Below are positions 35,412 through 45,664 of a stretch of DNA of 62,792 nucleotides, one piece after another. The notes below the pieces were generated by a model. The model searched no databases. It had not been told where the DNA came from and worked only from the letters and a program-made list of their open reading frames with translations. Source of the DNA: Roseobacter sp. Its GTDB lineage: Bacteria; Pseudomonadota; Alphaproteobacteria; Rhodobacterales; Rhodobacteraceae. The stretch is taken from the NCBI GenBank assembly GCA_024636475.1, contig JAGXHA010000032.1, positions 1 through 62,792 of the forward strand. Direction: 5' to 3'. The position numbers and the translations under genes are program-made. The number at the start of each line of letters is the position of its first letter. The stretch's first letter is position 1.

Positions 35412-36881
35412 TTCCGTGTGTTTGCGCAGCTTGGACGGCTTGCTTTTCTTGCGTCCCTTATAGGGGTTCGCGTCTGACTGACCGCGCATCCAGATGCGGA
35501 TCGGCGTTCCGGGCATATCGAAATCAACACGCAACCCGTTGACCAGATAGCGGTTGTAGCTTTCCGGCACTTTGTCTGGGTGGCTACACATCACAACAAA
35601 ACCGGGGGGCCGTGTCTTGGCTTGGGTCATGTAGCGCAGTTTGATGCGTTTGCCTTGCGGTGCGGGGGGCGGGTGCGCCTCCATCATGCCGGCAAGCCAA
35701 CGGTTCAGCTGCGCGGTGGTGACCCGTCGGTTCCACACATCATAGGCCCGCATGATTGCCTCTTGCAGCCGGTCGATCCCCTTGCCGGTCTTGGCAGAAA
35801 CGGTCACCAGGGGCGCGCCCTTGAGCTGCGGCAACAGCCGTTCAAAGCTTTCGCGCAAATCCCGCAATTTGCCTTGCTTGTCGGTCTCAAGATCCCATTT
35901 GTTCACCGCGACGATCACCGCACGGCCTTCGCGCTCGGCCAGATCGGCGATCCGCAAATCCTGCTGCTCGAAGGGAATTTCAGCGTCCAGCAAGACAACC
36001 ACGACCTCGGCAAACTTGACCGCGCGCAAACCATCGCTGACGCTCAGCTTTTCAAGCTTTTCCTGTATCTTGGCCTTTTTGCGCATACCTGCGGTGTCAA
36101 AAATACGCATCGGAACATCGACACCGTCCGGTCCGGTCCAGATCGTGCGCAAAGAGATCGCATCACGGGTGATCCCGGCCTCTGGCCCCGTCAGCAAGCG
36201 GTCATCGCCGATAATCTGGTTGATGAGTGTGGATTTACCGGCATTTGGCCGACCGACAACCGCCACCTGCAAGGGCTTTGCATTTGTGGGGACTGGCATT
36301 GGCGCGTCTTCATCGCCCAGTTCCGCCTCTTCCTCGGTCAGGTCTACGTCGGTTTCAGGCGTATCCGTGTCGATCCGCTCTGCAAAACCGTCGGCGATGG
36401 GCATCAAATGGGTGTATAGATCGTTCAAGCCTTCGCCATGTTCGGCTGACATGCGGATCGGTTCGCCCAGACCAAGGCTATAGGCTTCGAGCACACCGGC
36501 ATCGGCAGCGCGGCCTTCGCCCTTGTTGGCAGCCAGGATCACATGCGCAGATTTCTTGCGCAAAATATCGGCAAATACCAGATCGGATGGGGTCACCCCG
36601 ACGCGTGCATCAATCATGAACAGGCAGATGTCCGCCATATCAACGGCCCGTTCCGTCAGGCGCCGCATGCGGCCCTGAAGGCTGTCGTCGGTGATTTCTT
36701 CCAGGCCGGCAGTGTCGATCACTGTAAAACGCAGATCGGCCAGACGTGCGGCACCTTCACGCAAATCGCGCGTTACACCGGGTTGGTCATCGACCAACGC
36801 CAGTTTTTTGCCAACAAGACGGTTGAACAGCGTGGATTTTCCCACATTGGGACGGCCCACGATTGCGAGGGTGAAAGACAT
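35391..36881 (-). CDS. der: Ribosome-associated GTPase Der (EngA)
   Basis: The protein has 496 residues. Two GTPase domains in tandem are visible: [14 protein letters not shown] (8-21) with DTAGLEE, and [14 protein letters not shown] (about 211) with [14 protein letters not shown] is the second G4, and a KH-like domain ends it. An acidic linker (about 180-200) separates the domains. It is needed for 50S assembly. It forms the conserved yfgM-bamB-der cluster. Confidence 0.97.
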   Translation of the reverse strand: MSFTLAIVGRPNVGKSTLFNRLVGKKLALVDDQPGVTRDLREGAARLADLRFTVIDTAGLEEITDDSLQGRMRRLTERAVDMADICLFMIDARVGVTPSDLVFADILRKKSAHVILAANKGEGRAADAGVLEAYSLGLGEPIRMSAEHGEGLNDLYTHLMPIADGFAERIDTDTPETDVDLTEEEAELGDEDAPMPVPTNAKPLQVAVVGRPNAGKSTLINQIIGDDRLLTGPEAGITRDAISLRTIWTGPDGVDVPMRIFDTAGMRKKAKIQEKLEKLSVSDGLRAVKFAEVVVVLLDAEIPFEQQDLRIADLAEREGRAVIVAVNKWDLETDKQGKLRDLRESFERLLPQLKGAPLVTVSAKTGKGIDRLQEAIMRAYDVWNRRVTTAQLNRWLAGMMEAHPPPAPQGKRIKLRYMTQAKTRPPGFVVMCSHPDKVPESYNRYLVNGLRVDFDMPGTPIRIWMRGQSDANPYKGRKKSKPSKLRKHTEGHRQDR

Positions 36882-36931
36882 GGAATGGCTCCGAAGGTCA
36901 GGTCAAGCCTGCCCACTAGACTATTTGGCGG

Positions 36932-38308
36932 TCAACGGAAAGCGTGCAATTGCCCTTTTGAGGACACGACATAAAGCGTACCCCCCGCAACGACCGGTGC
37001 AGTGGTTGCGCCGCCGGGAATTTCAGTCGTGCCCACAAGGGCACCATTGGTCGGATCAAAGCTGCGCAGCACGCCATCGCTCGAGGCGATGATGATCCGC
37101 CCACCGGCAAGGATCGGGCCGTGATGGGTAAAGATTTCAGACTGACGCTTGGGCTTTTCCTTGACGAAGTTCGGCAGTTTCGCGCCCCAGATGCGCTGGC
37201 CATTGCTGGCATCAAGCCGCACCAGTTCGTTCAGTTCGGTGATCGCAAATACGCTATCGCCTGCGGGCCAAACCGGCCCCACGGCACCTTCGCGGGCAGA
37301 CCATTGCCGAACCCCTCCGCCCAGGGAAAGAGCGGCCAGTCGGCCAGACTGGTTGCCGACATAAACGGTGTCACCTGAAATCACAGGGGCACTTGTCACG
37401 TCCGAGATGTTGGCGAGCGCGCGGCCGGGGCGTTTGCCAACCACAGACGTGTTCCAGCGGTTCAAGCCACCTTGACGGAACAATCCTTGTACCTCGCCGG
37501 AGCCGAACGCCATCACCGCGATTTGCGGGCTGATGGCTGGGGCGGGTGCGCCCAAAACATTGCTTACAGAGGTTGTTGATCCGGTTTGCCACTGCACTCG
37601 GCCGTTGCTTTTGTTCAACGCCCAGCCCAGATCATCACCCGATGTGAAATAGACAAGATCTTCATAGACCGTTGGCGCGCCTGATCCGGTACCTTCGATA
37701 TCCTGTTCCCAGCGGACGCCTCCAGACGAGACATCAAGGGCTGTCACCGTGCCAAAGCCCAGCGAAACATAAAGCGTGTCACCCTCTACGGCCAAACCGC
37801 CGCCCGTCGCATCGCCCTGCCCGTCATTTGCCGGCGTCAGATCACGTGTCCAAAGCGTGGCACCAGAAGCCGATGTCGCCGTTACAAGCGCAGCGGAATC
37901 GATTGTGAATATCCGACCGCCTGAAACAACAGGCGTTGCATTGATGCGCTGTTTGCGTTTGTCGCCTTGACCGATGTTTGCAGACCACGCCAATTGCGGT
38001 GCTGTGGAAAGTGCTGCATGCGCGACGCGGGTGCTGGGCGTTCCTGGTGCCTGGGACCAGCTGGCGTTACTGGTGACACCGGGCAACGAAATTGCGCGGG
38101 TCGTGTTTGCAGGGATCGCCAGATCGGCTGGCTCGGCAAATGGGTCTTCCGTTTGCAGCACAGAGCGGACATTTTCGCGCAGACCTGGCAGAATCACATC
38201 GGGTTCAGCACAGGCAGACAACAGCAATGATGCCACAACGGCCCCCATGCCAAACGAGACACGCGCCGATAGCGATGGCCTTGGACGGATGTTGTGGAGG
38301 TTGGTCAT
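36932..38308 (-). CDS. bamB: Outer-membrane assembly lipoprotein BamB (PQQ-like beta-propeller)
   Basis: The protein has 458 residues. The signal ends in LLLSACAEPD with lipidated Cys33. Repeats such as VSGGRIFTIDSAALVTATSA, GDTLYVSLGFGTVTALD and GGTLYVVSSKGQLHAFR are blades of an eight-bladed PQQ-like propeller. It scaffolds BamA in outer-membrane protein insertion. It lies 50 bases upstream of der and follows yfgM. Confidence 0.93.
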   Translation of the reverse strand: MTNLHNIRPRPSLSARVSFGMGAVVASLLLSACAEPDVILPGLRENVRSVLQTEDPFAEPADLAIPANTTRAISLPGVTSNASWSQAPGTPSTRVAHAALSTAPQLAWSANIGQGDKRKQRINATPVVSGGRIFTIDSAALVTATSASGATLWTRDLTPANDGQGDATGGGLAVEGDTLYVSLGFGTVTALDVSSGGVRWEQDIEGTGSGAPTVYEDLVYFTSGDDLGWALNKSNGRVQWQTGSTTSVSNVLGAPAPAISPQIAVMAFGSGEVQGLFRQGGLNRWNTSVVGKRPGRALANISDVTSAPVISGDTVYVGNQSGRLAALSLGGGVRQWSAREGAVGPVWPAGDSVFAITELNELVRLDASNGQRIWGAKLPNFVKEKPKRQSEIFTHHGPILAGGRIIIASSDGVLRSFDPTNGALVGTTEIPGGATTAPVVAGGTLYVVSSKGQLHAFR

Positions 38309-38360
38309 AGCCCTGCTCGCTTTGCTCTTTACTCATATCTTCGTTGCGTCATTGCTGACA

Positions 38361-39074
38361 CTAGTTGCTTTCAGCGCCCACCGCATCAGAAACATCCGGC
38401 AGCGCCGCGGGGGCAGCGGAGCCCATGTCAGGCTCGCCTCCCAGTGCCACAATCACCTGAAGGGCACGTTGTTGCAAGTCTGTGGTGACTTCGGCGTCCA
38501 ATAAGATCATCTGGTAGCGATCTATCGCCGCTGTCGCGTTGTTTTCTTCGATGTCGATCAACGCCAATTGCTCTGTTGCGAGCAACCTCAAGCTGTTGCC
38601 AGGCTGCGCCAATGCGTCCAGCAAGAGACGGCGTTCGTTCACCGGAGTGTCCGTGCCCTGAAGGGTGACGGCTTTGAACTGAGCAATCTCTCGGTAGATG
38701 CTTGGCACATCGCTGTTAAGACCGATCGTGTTCAGCGTCTCTATTGCACCGGGAATGTCCTCAGCCTGCACCTGCTGGGCGGCGGTCAGAAACCCAAGCA
38801 AGGCACCCGATTGTGCGGATCCGGGCTCGATTGCTTCAAGGGCTGCGACGCGGCTTTCGCTGTCTTGAACCGCCAAGGCGGCAAACATCGCATCGCCAAG
38901 CGCTTCGGCTTCGGCGCGCGCCTGAGATTTCTGCAGCTCATTCCAAGCGGCACCGCCTACCAGCAACACAACAGCCAGAATAGCGATCCAGCCGTAACGC
39001 TTAAGCATGTAATAGAAACGGTCGCGGCGAACTTCGTCGTTCACCTCGTCAATGAAACTGTCTGTATCGCTCAT
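38361..39074 (-). CDS. YfgM-like TPR membrane protein
   Basis: From ATG 39074 the protein has 237 residues. A short acidic N terminus with DEVNDEVRRDRFYYMLKRYG is followed by a membrane helix (28-45) and a periplasmic TPR-like helical domain. In E. coli YfgM assists periplasmic chaperones and is encoded beside bamB and der, the same order as here. The long upstream extension of the frame was rejected. Confidence 0.9.
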   Translation of the reverse strand: MSDTDSFIDEVNDEVRRDRFYYMLKRYGWIAILAVVLLVGGAAWNELQKSQARAEAEALGDAMFAALAVQDSESRVAALEAIEPGSAQSGALLGFLTAAQQVQAEDIPGAIETLNTIGLNSDVPSIYREIAQFKAVTLQGTDTPVNERRLLLDALAQPGNSLRLLATEQLALIDIEENNATAAIDRYQMILLDAEVTTDLQQRALQVIVALGGEPDMGSAAPAALPDVSDAVGAESN

Positions 39075-39290
39075 ATCTTGCCTGTCCCACCGTGAATTAG
39101 CGCCCCTCTTAACGTGCGGCAGCGACCCTGCCAAGGGCTTCCCTGCACAGTGTGTCGGCATCCAACCTGCATCAACGTCGCACAGGCCCATAAAACGCCA
39201 ATCCGACCTAGCCTGTCTGTTTGATTTGGCCTAAGTAATTTTCGACATATATATGTCCCCAAGTTCAACCAGACCGTCAAAAGGCGAACC

Positions 39291-40538
39291 ATGCGCATTT
39301 TCCCCATCCTCGCGGCGCTAGTCGTGTCTGTCGTCATGTACATGGCAATATTCGAACGTGACACTTTGCTGACCCTGACTGGCAACGCAGACGGTGATGC
39401 AGCCGTGGCGCAAACGGATGCGACAGATGATGGACCGGACCCTTCGCAAGTCGCAGAACAAACGCTTGTCAAAGTGGTGGTGCAGCGCAGTACGGCCAAG
39501 GAACTGGCGTCTGCCGTGATCGTCCGGGGGCAGACGGCAGCGGCACGCACCGTTGATGTTGAATCCGAAACCTCTGCCATTGTGACGTCGCCCCCTTTGC
39601 GCAAGGGGGCCAAGGTCAGCGCCGGTGAAACCCTGTGCGCCCTTGATCTGGGCACGCGCGGTGCCGCCAAGAGCGAGGCACAGGCACGCCGCGCAGAGGC
39701 GCAATCGCGGGTTCCCGAAGCAGCATCGCGCGTTAAAGAAGCCCAAGCCAGGCTGGACGAGACGTTGATCCGGCTGAACGCCGCAGAAAAGCTGGGCGAA
39801 GGCGGGTTTTCGTCGACAACGCAACTGGCCACCGCCCAAGCCGCAGTCGCTGCCGCGCGCGCAAACCTCAGCTCCGCCGAGGCGGGATTGAACGCGGCAA
39901 CGTCCGGCATTGAAGCGGCCGACGCGGCTGTTGCGGGCGCGGATGCCGAAATCGACCGCCTGACCCTCAAGGCACCCTTTGATGGCCTTCTTGAAAGCGA
40001 CACTGCCGAACTTGGGAGCCTTTTGCAAAAAGGATCGCTCTGCGCACGTGTCATCCAGCTTGACCCGATCAAGCTGGTGGGGTTTGTGCCCGAAACCGAG
40101 GTGGAGCGTGTCACACTTGGTGCCCAAGCCCAAGCGCGGTTGGCGGCAGCCGATCGCCAGATCGGGGGTCAGGTCACCTTCATTTCACGTTCCTCGGACC
40201 CTGCGACGCGGACGTTTCGGATCGAGATCGACGTGCCCAACGCCGATCTAAGCATCCGTGACGGACAAACAGCCGAAATCGCAATTGCCTCTGCCGGAGT
40301 TGATGCGCATTTGTTGCCGCAATCTGCCCTGACACTCAACGATGACGGGACGTTGGGTGTGCGGGTGATTGATGACGCCGATGTCGTCGCGTTCATTCCC
40401 GTCCGGCTGATACGCGACACGCCTCAAGGCGTCTGGGTCATGGGCCCGCCTGCAACCTCGAATGTCATCGTTCTGGGCCAAGAATACGTGACCGCAGGTG
40501 TCACGGTCGCACCAACCTACCGTGAGGTCACTCAATGA
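39291..40538 (+). CDS. RND efflux periplasmic adaptor (HlyD/MFP family)
   Basis: The protein has 415 residues. One N-terminal membrane or signal segment (MRIFPILAALVVSVVMYMAI) is followed by a lipoyl half, a long helical hairpin rich in Ala/Glu (about 125-210), LKAPFDGLLE (second lipoyl half) and a beta-barrel domain with LVGFVPETEVERV. It couples the RND pump to an outer-membrane channel, which is not encoded here. Its stop overlaps the pump gene start (ATGA). Confidence 0.92.
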   Translation: MRIFPILAALVVSVVMYMAIFERDTLLTLTGNADGDAAVAQTDATDDGPDPSQVAEQTLVKVVVQRSTAKELASAVIVRGQTAAARTVDVESETSAIVTSPPLRKGAKVSAGETLCALDLGTRGAAKSEAQARRAEAQSRVPEAASRVKEAQARLDETLIRLNAAEKLGEGGFSSTTQLATAQAAVAAARANLSSAEAGLNAATSGIEAADAAVAGADAEIDRLTLKAPFDGLLESDTAELGSLLQKGSLCARVIQLDPIKLVGFVPETEVERVTLGAQAQARLAAADRQIGGQVTFISRSSDPATRTFRIEIDVPNADLSIRDGQTAEIAIASAGVDAHLLPQSALTLNDDGTLGVRVIDDADVVAFIPVRLIRDTPQGVWVMGPPATSNVIVLGQEYVTAGVTVAPTYREVTQ

Positions 40539-43500
40539 GCGGCATTGTCGATTGGGCTGCTGGCCGTGCCCGTATGGTCATGGCCTTTATCCTGCTCAGC
40601 CTTGTGGTCGGCGGATATGCCTATACCACCCTGCCCAAAGAGGGCGAGCCTGACATTGAAATCCCCGCTCTGTTTGTTTCCGTCCAGTTCCCCGGCATTT
40701 CAGCGGCGGACAGTGAAACCTTGCTGGTCAAACCTATGGAAACCGAGCTGTCTGATCTGGACGGCTTGAAGACGATCACCGGCACCGCAGCCGAAAACTA
40801 TGCCGCCGTGGCGTTGGAATTCGAGTTCGGCTGGGACAAGTCCAAGATCATGGCGGATGTGCGCGACGCGATGAGCACTGCCGAGGGTAAATTCCCCGAA
40901 GGCTATGAGAAATATTCCATCAGCGAGATCAACTTTTCCGAATTTCCCATCATCATTGTCAATCTGACAGGGCCGGTGCCTGAACGCACGATGGCCCGTG
41001 TCGCGCGTGAGTTGCAAGACGAGCTGGAAGGCATGGATGCGGTGCTTGAAGCAGGCCTTGCCGGGGACCGCGACGAGATGCTTGAGGTTCTGATCGACCC
41101 TTTGCGGCTTGAGGCCTATGACGTCACAGCGGGCGAATTGATAAACACCGTTCAGAACAACAATCAGTTGATTGCCGCAGGTGAAGTGCAATCGGCGCAA
41201 GGTACATTCTCTGTCAAAATTCCGTCGTCTTTTAACGAGCCACGAGATGTTTATAACCTGCCAGTCAAGACCAATGGCGACCGCGTGGTCACCTTGGGCG
41301 ATCTGGCGACGATCAATCTGACATTCGAGGATCGCGACGGCACGGCACGTTTTAACGGTCAGAAAACCTTGGCATTGCAGATCGTTAAGCGCAAAGGCTT
41401 CAACCTGATCGACACTGCGGCCCGCGTCAAGGAAGTGGTGGCCGAACAAAGCGCCAACTGGCCTGACGGCCTGAAGGCGGCTGTAAATATCGGCACCTCG
41501 AACGATCAAAGCCGCATCGTCAACAGCATGGTGCAGCAGCTTCTGGGGTCGGTTTTCACAGCCATTGCGCTGGTGATGATCGTGGTGCTGGCCGCCCTTG
41601 GCATCCGTGCAGCCCTGCTGGTTGGCTTTGCGATTCCGACGTCTTTTTTGCTGTGCTTTGCATTTTTGGCGCTCATGGGGATCTCGATTTCGAACATCGT
41701 GATGTTCGGGCTGATTTTGGCGGTGGGCATGTTGGTGGACAGTGCCATCGTGGTGGTCGAATACGCGGACCAGAAGCAGCTTGAGGGCAAAGGCCCCATG
41801 ACCGCCTATGTTGAGGCGGCAAAGCGGATGTTCTGGCCTGTTATCTCTTCGACTGCGACCACGCTTTGCGCCTTTTTACCCATGTTGTTCTGGCCCGGTG
41901 TGCCGGGTGAATTCATGGGGATGTTGCCCGTCACGTTGATCTTCGTTCTGTCGGCCTCACTGGTGGTGGCGCTTGTCTACCTACCGGTTCTGGGTGGGGT
42001 GACCGGACGGCTGGAACGCTGGATGGCCGATAACATGATGGCGGTAGCGAACCAGCGCCTGTATCTTCATTTGCTGCTCTTGCCCGTTGCAGCGGCGATG
42101 GTGGCCCTGCCCTTCATGCTGATGCAGCCGTTGTTCTCGGTGATATCGGCGCAATTCGCGTCGATGGACGGGCTGGATATATTGGGTTCGGTCATCCCGG
42201 TATTTGCCATCGTCTTTGTCTGTTTCGCAGCCCTTGCCGGATTGGTGTCTTTGGTCCTGTCTGGCGTGATGCTGTGGCTGATCAGCTTTTTCGCCTTGTT
42301 CACACGCATGGGTCGCGGTGGCCGTTGGATTACGTCCCGACTGTTCCGCAAGTCCCCCGATGTCGTCCACGCGGGTTACCGCAGGTCCGGCTTTGGGCGG
42401 GTGATAGAATTTATTGCGGGCAATCCCGTCATGCCGCTGGTCATGATTGGCGCTGTCTTTGTCTTCGTTGGCACCACGTTGATCTTTTTTACCAACAACA
42501 ACAAAGGCGTTGAGTTCTTTGTTGAATCAGAGCCCGAACAGGCCATCGTCTATGTGCTGGCACGCGGGAACCTTTCGCTGAGAGAAAAAGACGCCATCAT
42601 TCAAACAGCCGAAGAGATCGTCTTGGCGCATCCCGGTGTTTCGACCGCTTTTGCCTTTGCGGGCGAAGGCGGGCTGGACAGCAACACGGGCGGCGCCACA
42701 GCCCCCAAAGACAGCATCGGCCAAATCCAGCTTGAGACGATCCCGTGGGAAGACCGCGCCCTGCGCCCTGATCTGGACGGCGACATTGTGATTGCCGAAC
42801 TGACCGAGCAGCTGAGCGCGATCCCCGGCATCAAGATCGAGATTCTGGCACAAGCGCGCGGCCCGGCCTCTGGCAAACCGGTGCATCTGCGGCTGAAATC
42901 GGACAGCTTTGACGATCTGATTACGGCCACGGCCCTCGCACGTGAAGAGTTCAACAAAACCCCCGGACTGACCCTGATCGAAGACACACGCCCCCTGCCC
43001 GGCATTGACTGGCAGATTGATGTGGATGTCGCCAAGGCAGGTCAATACGGTGCTGATGTGCTGACAGTGGGTGCGATGGTGCAACTGGTCACACGCGGTT
43101 TGCTGCTGGATACGATGCGGGTCGACACCTCGGACGAAGAGATCGAGATACGCGTCCGTCTGCCCGAGAAAGACCGTGTGCTCAGTACGCTTGATACGCT
43201 CAAGGTGCGCACCGCTGACGGGTTGATCCCGCTGTCGAATTTCATCACCCGCAAACCCGTGCCTGAATTGGCCGAGATCAACCGCGTCGATCAAAAGCGC
43301 CATCTTGACGTCAAGGCAGACGTGTTCCCCGGCCTGATGAAGATGGTTAAGACCGACAGGGTAAATGGCGAAGACCGCGACACCACCCTTGCCACCCTGC
43401 GCCCAGCTGCGGGGGATTCGGACATCACCGCCCTTGACGGTGCAGGGTTCAAGATCACCAGCCGGACGGTCGCGGCCCAGGGTGTTGACCTGCAAACCGG

Positions 43501-44344
43501 TCTGAACAGCGCCGAGCTGCGGATGGTTCCGATCAACGCAAACGAACGGATCGCCGAGATCACAAAGTGGCTTGAGACACGGCCCCTACCAGATAACGTC
43601 AGTTTTGAATGGACCGGCGACCAAGAGGATCAGGCCGAAAGTCAGGCGTTCCTAAGCTCGGCCTTTACGGCCGCTTTGGGCTTGATGTTCATCATTCTGC
43701 TGGCGCAGTTCAACAGCATCTATAACTCTGTTCTGGTGCTGCTTGCTGTAGTTCTGTCGACCACAGGTGTGTTGATCGGGATGCTGGTGATGGATCAGAC
43801 GTTTTCGATCATCATGACCGGAACGGGCATTGTTGCGCTGGCAGGGATTGTGGTGAACAACAACATCATCCTGATCGACACCTATCAGGAGTTCAGCCAG
43901 TACATGCCCCGGATCGAAGCGATCATTCGTACTGCCCAGGCCCGTATTCGCCCCGTTTTACTGACCACGATTACCACCATGGCAGGCCTTGCCCCGATGA
44001 TGTTCGGCCTAAGTCTGGATTTTGCCAATGGGGGCTACACGATCGACAGCCCGACCGCCTTGTGGTGGAAACAACTGGCGACAGCCGTGGTATTCGGCCT
44101 TGGTATCGCGACGGTTCTGACCTTGATGTTGACCCCGTCCTTTCTGGCGGTGCGGGTCTGGGCCACCACCTATGCCCGCTGGATCGCGCGTCTGTTTGCG
44201 AAGATGTCATTGGGTCGCGCCAGTAAAGCGGCGCAAGATTGGGCCCTGCAAAAAGACGCTCAACGCCTCAAGACCAGTATCCTGATCTGGGACGAAGACC
44301 CTGTATCAAGCGCCCCGACATCAAAGCTGCGCGCGGCAGAATGA
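40535..44344 (+). CDS. RND efflux transporter permease, with an extra membrane block
   Basis: The protein has 1269 residues, some 220 more than AcrB-type pumps. The family marks are present: FPGISAADSETLLVKPME, GMLVDSAIVVVEYAD (TM4 with the proton-relay Asp), GIVALAGIVVNNNIILIDTY (TM10) and RIRPVLLTTITTMAGLAPMM (read in parts). Between TM6 and TM7 lies an insertion (about 500-625) with two or three further hydrophobic stretches. The porter domains look complete. Together with the adaptor it should export hydrophobic or amphiphilic compounds, substrate unknown. Confidence 0.93.
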   Translation: MSGIVDWAAGRARMVMAFILLSLVVGGYAYTTLPKEGEPDIEIPALFVSVQFPGISAADSETLLVKPMETELSDLDGLKTITGTAAENYAAVALEFEFGWDKSKIMADVRDAMSTAEGKFPEGYEKYSISEINFSEFPIIIVNLTGPVPERTMARVARELQDELEGMDAVLEAGLAGDRDEMLEVLIDPLRLEAYDVTAGELINTVQNNNQLIAAGEVQSAQGTFSVKIPSSFNEPRDVYNLPVKTNGDRVVTLGDLATINLTFEDRDGTARFNGQKTLALQIVKRKGFNLIDTAARVKEVVAEQSANWPDGLKAAVNIGTSNDQSRIVNSMVQQLLGSVFTAIALVMIVVLAALGIRAALLVGFAIPTSFLLCFAFLALMGISISNIVMFGLILAVGMLVDSAIVVVEYADQKQLEGKGPMTAYVEAAKRMFWPVISSTATTLCAFLPMLFWPGVPGEFMGMLPVTLIFVLSASLVVALVYLPVLGGVTGRLERWMADNMMAVANQRLYLHLLLLPVAAAMVALPFMLMQPLFSVISAQFASMDGLDILGSVIPVFAIVFVCFAALAGLVSLVLSGVMLWLISFFALFTRMGRGGRWITSRLFRKSPDVVHAGYRRSGFGRVIEFIAGNPVMPLVMIGAVFVFVGTTLIFFTNNNKGVEFFVESEPEQAIVYVLARGNLSLREKDAIIQTAEEIVLAHPGVSTAFAFAGEGGLDSNTGGATAPKDSIGQIQLETIPWEDRALRPDLDGDIVIAELTEQLSAIPGIKIEILAQARGPASGKPVHLRLKSDSFDDLITATALAREEFNKTPGLTLIEDTRPLPGIDWQIDVDVAKAGQYGADVLTVGAMVQLVTRGLLLDTMRVDTSDEEIEIRVRLPEKDRVLSTLDTLKVRTADGLIPLSNFITRKPVPELAEINRVDQKRHLDVKADVFPGLMKMVKTDRVNGEDRDTTLATLRPAAGDSDITALDGAGFKITSRTVAAQGVDLQTGLNSAELRMVPINANERIAEITKWLETRPLPDNVSFEWTGDQEDQAESQAFLSSAFTAALGLMFIILLAQFNSIYNSVLVLLAVVLSTTGVLIGMLVMDQTFSIIMTGTGIVALAGIVVNNNIILIDTYQEFSQYMPRIEAIIRTAQARIRPVLLTTITTMAGLAPMMFGLSLDFANGGYTIDSPTALWWKQLATAVVFGLGIATVLTLMLTPSFLAVRVWATTYARWIARLFAKMSLGRASKAAQDWALQKDAQRLKTSILIWDEDPVSSAPTSKLRAAE

Positions 44345-44345
44345 T

Positions 44346-45554
44346 CTAGGCGGCAGCCAGGTCAGCCTGCTGCTGTCTAAGCTTGGGCATCGTGAACCCG
44401 ACAAGTGCGACCGCAGCGGCCCCGCAAAGCGCGATGCTGACAACCATCGGCAATGCCGTGCCGTCAAAGAACGGTGTGGACAGGCCAATGCAAATCGCGC
44501 TGGTAAGCATTGTCAAACTGCCACTCAGCGATGACGCGATGCCAGCGCGCCTGCCATGCGCATCCAGCGCTGCCACCATCGCAGACGGGATCACAACGCC
44601 TAGAAAGGCATAGGCCAGAAACAGCCCGATCAGCAGCACCCACAGCCCGTCGAACCCAGCCATCTCAAGCGCTGCCAGGCTGGCCGCGCAAAGGGCAAAG
44701 CCGGTCACTCCGCGCCCGATCAGGGTGGCCAAGCCCCACTGATCTGCCAGCCGTCCTGCCATCTGGGTCGCCAGAAAAAAGCCCACGGCATTGAATGCAA
44801 AGGCCAGTGAAAATTCGGTTGGGGTCAGCCCGTAGGAGCCTGTGTAGACAAATGAGGCGCTGGAAACGAACAAAAAGAAGCTCGCCATCCCGAAGCCTGC
44901 AATAAAGGTCAGGCCAACAAACACCGGATCGCGCAGCAAGATGCCACAGCTGCGTGACAGCTCCTTGATGTTTACCTTCCGTCGCCGATCCTGCTTGAGG
45001 GTTTCGGGCAGCATCACCTGCGCCAGTGTCAGGCTCGCGGTCGCAAAAATGGCCATTACCAGAAAAATCTCGCGCCAGCTGCCAAAGGTAATAATCGCGC
45101 TGCCCGCCAACGGGGCCAGCATCGGAGAGATCGAAATCACCAACATGATCGCCGCCATCAGGCGCGTGGCCTGCGCGCCGGTGTACATATCCCGGACGAT
45201 CGCACGCGGGATCACCATGACAGTGGCCCCACCGATGCCTTGGATCAAACGGCCTGCCACCAGCACTTCAATCGACGGTGCCGACGCACAGATGACAGCA
45301 CCAACTGCAAAAATGCTCATACCGATCAGCAAGGTCTGCTTGCGCCCGATCTGATCCGACAATGGCCCGTAGACCAGTTGGCCTAGGCCATAAGCCAGGA
45401 AATAGGCCACCAAGGTCAGCTGGGCGCCTGAAATGGAAGTGCCCAAAGCCGCTTCGATTGCGGGAAGTGCGGGCAGATACATGTCGATGGCAAAAGGCCC
45501 TGTCACGCAAATCAGGCCAAGAAGAATGGCTGTGCGGAACATTCCGGTTTGCAT
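44346..45554 (-). CDS. MFS drug exporter, Bcr/CflA family
   Basis: From ATG 45554 the protein has 402 residues and 12 helices. DMYLPALPAIEAALG is the typical Bcr/CflA start (motif D1), GPLSDQIGRKQTLLIG is MFS motif A, and GIGGATVMVIPRAIVRD motif C-like. The start is supported by AAAGGAAA before the ATG. It is convergent with the RND gene, with one base between their stops. It exports drugs such as bicyclomycin-type compounds or sulfonamides in relatives. Confidence 0.92.
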   Translation of the reverse strand: MQTGMFRTAILLGLICVTGPFAIDMYLPALPAIEAALGTSISGAQLTLVAYFLAYGLGQLVYGPLSDQIGRKQTLLIGMSIFAVGAVICASAPSIEVLVAGRLIQGIGGATVMVIPRAIVRDMYTGAQATRLMAAIMLVISISPMLAPLAGSAIITFGSWREIFLVMAIFATASLTLAQVMLPETLKQDRRRKVNIKELSRSCGILLRDPVFVGLTFIAGFGMASFFLFVSSASFVYTGSYGLTPTEFSLAFAFNAVGFFLATQMAGRLADQWGLATLIGRGVTGFALCAASLAALEMAGFDGLWVLLIGLFLAYAFLGVVIPSAMVAALDAHGRRAGIASSLSGSLTMLTSAICIGLSTPFFDGTALPMVVSIALCGAAAVALVGFTMPKLRQQQADLAAA

Positions 45555-45664
45555 TGTATTTCCTTTATTGGGACACAGGTTCGCTGCAGTGCAGAACTTG
45601 GCCAGCGTCATCTCGTTTAAACTGCCACCAATACGCGCCTGCTTTGGGCGGATTTGCAGCGATA

